Below are positions 61,011-64,000 of a DNA stretch of 64,000 nt, one piece after another. How positions within the stretch are numbered: position 1 is the stretch's first letter; each line of letters opens with the position of its first letter. Source of the stretch: Gnetum montanum (taxonomy: Eukaryota; Streptophyta; Gnetopsida; Gnetales; Gnetaceae). Location of the stretch: contig MNCI01023742.1 in assembly GCA_015680685.1 (NCBI GenBank), positions 645,521 through 709,520 on the forward strand. Direction: 5' to 3'. The position numbers were made by a program, and so were the translations under genes. Below the pieces are notes generated by a model that had not been told where the DNA came from, did not search any database, and was given only the letters and a program-made list of their open reading frames with translations.

Positions 61011-62380
61011 TTTCTGTTAAGATGGGATAACAAAGAGGAGGAGAGCCCACTCTTTGATCAATTTCTAGATGAACTTCTCTTTACTAGAGCAATAAATGAA
61101 CAAATGCCTATAGAACCAAAATTGTATGATGACATTCTCACTTACCTTCTCACTCAAGAGATGCTACAAGACCTGGACATTAGAAAGAAACAACAGTTTC
61201 TTCATTGGGCTAAGCACTCCACGAAAATCAATGGACAAATTTACAAGGTGTATGTCAATGGCCTAGTTTGTTGGTGTGTCCCTGATGTAGACCAATTGCA
61301 CATTCTCCAAGATGCTTGCTAAGGCCCCTATGCTAGGAGACTCATGGCCATAAAAATCCTAATGGTAGGATACTATTGGCCTACAATCATCAAGGATGCC
61401 CACCAATTTTTCTAATCTTCTGAATGCTATCAACAAGATGGTGGGATGACCACTGCCATGGAGGGTCCTCAATAGTGGATTCAACCACTAGATCCATTTG
61501 ACATATGGGGCATATACTTCATGGGTTCCATCACATCCATGTTCAATAAAAAGGCATACATCATCGTAACAATCAACTATTGCACCAAATGGATAGATCG
61601 TGTAGCTGTCACCAACTGTGCATCATCTACTACTACTCGATTTGTATAAAAAAATGTTGTAAATAGGTTTGGTGTGCCACATACACTAATTTTTAATAAT
61701 GGAACTTATTTTACAAGTGTCACTTTTCAAAAACTCATACAGCTTGTGGGGGTCAAACATAAATTAAGAACACTCCATCACTCTCAAGCCAATGGTCAAG
61801 CAGAGTTAACTAATAGGAGAGATTACAAAGATTATAATGAGAACTATCAACAAATATAGGAGATACTAGAGCACAAAAATCAACAATGCCCTTTAGGCCT
61901 ACTACTAAATATGAAAACTCCCTATAGGCTACTCTTCCTATGAGTTGGTGTATGGCAAACTTCTAATACTTCCAATCCAATCCAATCTCTGTACACTTTC
62001 AATAGCCTATGACTTGGACCTTAACCTAAGTCTAACACAAAAGGAAATATTGATAAACCTAAATGTACTAGATGAAAACTAATTTGTCTCCCTATCTTTG
62101 AATGAAGTTCACAAGGTATACAACAAGAAGCATCATGACCTTAGAATACAGAAAGTAAAATTTCAACCGAGAGATAAGATTCTCTACTGGAATCCCACAC
62201 ATGTACCTTAGAAAAATAAGTTCCAAAAATTATGAAATTGTCCTTATATAATTGACAAAACATTTTCTTTTGGGTCCATGATCATATACAAACCTGAGAG
62301 CCCAAATAAAAATCAATTGGTCAACATCCAAAAAGTAAAACCTTTCCTTGAGCCTAAGCAAGCCAATGTAACAGATACCT
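61000..62380 (+). pseudogene. Integrase of element C
   Basis: N-terminal region open over 61000-61320 (FDQFLDELLF, YDDILTYLL, QIYKVYVNGLVCWCVPD). The zinc-region end includes KILMVGYYWPT. The core has IYFMGS (first Asp now Tyr), INYCTKW, then VPHTLIFNNGTYF with the second Asp as Asn, as in B, and LHHSQANGQAELTNR with the Glu kept. The C-terminal domain continues in fragments (NKKHHDLR-type, then PGDKILYWNP-type). Confidence 0.85.
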
Positions 62381-62386
62381 TAACAA

Positions 62387-62617
62387 ATGGACAATCATGC
62401 TCAATTTTTCGAATCTCCTCCTTCTAACTCAATCATGGAGGAGATGCCCATCTGTGCTAATCATACATGTGGCTCCTTAGTTTTTCTATTTTTTATTTTA
62501 TACATTTTTTTTCTTTGCAATTTGTTTCTTTCATACCTTTTTGATTTTCAAACCTTTTCCTATTTTTACACCATTTTTTGTTTTACATTATTATTAGTAC
62601 ATTTAAACTTTTCTTGA
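62387..62617 (+). CDS. Small hydrophobic ORF after integrase, element C
   Basis: 76 codons, MDNHAQFFESPPSNS, MPICANHTCGSLVFLFF, then a Phe/Leu/Tyr-rich hydrophobic run. It is the counterpart of 19584-19267 in B. It is open and undamaged, unlike the rest of C. It could be a small membrane protein or the old C-terminal extension of the polyprotein read through T-rich DNA. Confidence 0.4.
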   Translation: MDNHAQFFESPPSNSIMEEMPICANHTCGSLVFLFFILYIFFLCNLFLSYLFDFQTFSYFYTIFCFTLLLVHLNFS

Positions 62618-62637
62618 ATATTTTACACTTTCTTATA

Positions 62638-63447
62638 TATCCGGTTGAATTCTATAGACTATAATTACTAAGTACACTAGAGCTAAACAGTGTGTGCATG
62701 TTGTTCTTTTGTTGTCTTCCTAGTTCCACTTGCGTAATACAATTATATGGTTAAGTGTGACTGAGGCATAAGATTTTTATTATTTTATGTTTTTATGGAA
62801 TTACTCACCAAAAACAAGAATAAAGTAAGAGTGATTAAAATAGTAATTAATTGCTAAGTAAACTATAGTCTAATCTAGCCTAACACAAATAACTGTTCCC
62901 ACTTCCTAGACACATCCTAAACTTTGTGCAAACACTACTAGGCTATGAAACGCTAGTCATTTCTGAGCTACTAAGTATCACACGTATGCTCAAAGGGGTC
63001 ATGCTTGTGTAATTTAATTATTTACTTGATTGATCAAAATTAATTACTGCATAAATAACATTAATGTAAACTACATGAAACAACAATATGTAAATGCATA
63101 AGAAGGAAAATCTCAAGTGCTACAAGGAATGGATCAAAGATTTCATCTTTATTACCAACACAATGATGTACTCAAGTACATCAATTCTTGAATAAAGATT
63201 TGTCACACTTAGACCTCCTACTATGGGCACTTGAAAAATATTCTAACTTTCAAATGGACAAACTTCAAGAGTTTCACTACTTGATTGTCAAAAACTTACT
63301 TCCAATTGTATGTCTAGGAACTATATTTATAGACCTAAGAGTAACCCTACAATATCAAATGTATGATATCGCATGTTGGGCCATGATATCACGTACTTGA
63401 TATTGCAGCCACCCCAATATCGGAGTATTGAAAAACATAATTTATCA
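62638..63447 (-). repeat. 3' LTR of element D, outer edge lost
   Basis: About 810 bp, matching the B LTR from CGAATTCTATGGA-type sequence onward; the first 70 or so bases at the left edge are missing at the junction with C. TATA motif (TATAAATATAG, minus strand) near 63321-63331. The U3 holds four GATATC/GATATT words (63350-63422), as in A. Confidence 0.82.
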
Positions 63448-63456
63448 TACCCCCAC
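63448..63456 (-). other. Polypurine tract of element D
   Basis: GTGGGGGTA on the element strand, identical to A, directly upstream of the LTR edge (TGATAAATT). Confidence 0.75.
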
Positions 63457-64000
63457 AACTGAATGAAAACTCATCCTCGAGTAAAGAAGAAGAGGAACAA
63501 GTCCTTTACAAAATATAATAGGGGGTGTGTACTTATTCGACTGACATGCAAAGTAACACAAAGAACACAGACAAATACAAAAGTGCCCGAGCATACAATA
63601 TTACAATGGTGTACATCATTGGGTATTCATGACAATAGGAGAGAACACCAATGGATCTGAAGGACATCCAACCCCTCTTGGAAATAGAAGAATGAGGGAG
63701 AGGTAGAAGAGATCCAGTGGTCATGAATAATCTCCCGTGAGTGATATGGTTACATCCTCCTTGGTGACGACAATCCCACTTCTAGTCCACACTTCCCACT
63801 GCAATCACAACAAAACCAAGGATTAGTATCAAATAATGGCTAAATACCTTATCTCATCAGTGATTTTATCTAGCCAAGTTGTGATTGTGATAGATTGATT
63901 GCTTGATGTTGTTAGTGGAAAAACTAACGAATGGGTTAAGTAAGAGAAGAAATCCATACAATTTACAAAAATCTTGATATAAGGAATACTGGAAAGAGGG

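Larger units (their letters stand above)
55420..62638 (+). mobile_element. Element C: Athila-like retrotransposon, 3' end lost
   Basis: 5' LTR, tRNA-Asp-type primer site, gag, protease, RT, RNase H, integrase and the small hydrophobic ORF are all on the plus strand. It is close to B in every domain. It ends near 62.64 kb against the minus-strand LTR of D, so its 3' ORF and 3' LTR are missing. Decayed by many stops. Confidence 0.88.
62638..64000 (-). mobile_element. Element D: Athila-like retrotransposon, 3' end only
   Basis: Minus-strand 3' LTR, polypurine tract and the start of the interior, running off the window. The motif upstream of the polypurine tract (CTCGAGGATGAG on the element strand) and the interior near 63.46-63.60 kb resemble A. 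A minus-strand open stretch at 63724-63533 (MTTGSLLPLPHSS) could be the tail of its 3' ORF but is unrecognised. Confidence 0.75.

Noticed and set aside
1-64000. tRNA genes or intact host protein genes
   Set aside because: No tRNA-like arm and loop pattern was noticed and every recognisable coding region belongs to a retroelement or a decayed retrocopy.

Overview
The window is plant nuclear DNA made almost entirely of decayed retrotransposons. I see no intact host gene. AT-rich sequence, nested LTR elements, conserved Trp and Gln codons turned into stops, and Athila-like, Tat-like, chromovirus and copia lineages side by side suggest a seed plant with a very large, heavily methylated genome. 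A gymnosperm is plausible but not proven.

Left block (1-33105). A minus-strand chromovirus integrase-chromodomain remnant (about 2.87-4.09 kb) abuts a plus-strand Ty1/copia integrase. That copia gene is cut twice: by element A (4521-13168, target duplication CCTTA) and element B (13505-26684, CCTTA/CCTCA), both on the minus strand. Just past the third copia piece lies element E (27029-33100, TTTAT/TTTAC, plus strand). A and B are Athila-like, with a tRNA-Asp-type primer site, gag, and a large extra ORF before the 3' LTR. B also has protease, RT, RNase H and integrase, while A has lost all of pol. E has a tRNA-iMet-type primer site and no recognisable retroviral ORF. It carries an intron-less, decayed CCR4-type deadenylase copy, a 5S rRNA-like stretch, and a LINE 3' end inserted with a 16-bp duplication.

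Middle (33.1-43 kb). This part is poorly assigned: a foldback of short degenerate repeats, an unrecognised minus-strand ORF relic, an LTR-like segment rich in GGGACATCCC motifs, and a 468-bp assembly gap beside a 23-G run.

Right block (43-64 kb). F is a plus-strand Tat-like element with gag, protease, RT, RNase H, a second archaeal-type RNase H and an integrase stump. Its protease and RT are separated by about 5.5 kb that holds an antisense ORF relic and a degenerate array with a period near 190 bp. C is an Athila-like relative of B on the plus strand (from about 55.42 kb). It breaks off near 62.64 kb against the LTR of D, a further relative on the minus strand that runs off the window.

Most notable are the CCR4 retrocopy inside an LTR element, the pol-less A element that keeps gag and a multidomain 3' ORF, the conserved 3' ORF itself, arrays of palindromes just upstream of the TATA box in the Athila-like LTRs, and shared catalytic-site changes (FMDE in RT, Asp to Asn in integrase) in B and C.
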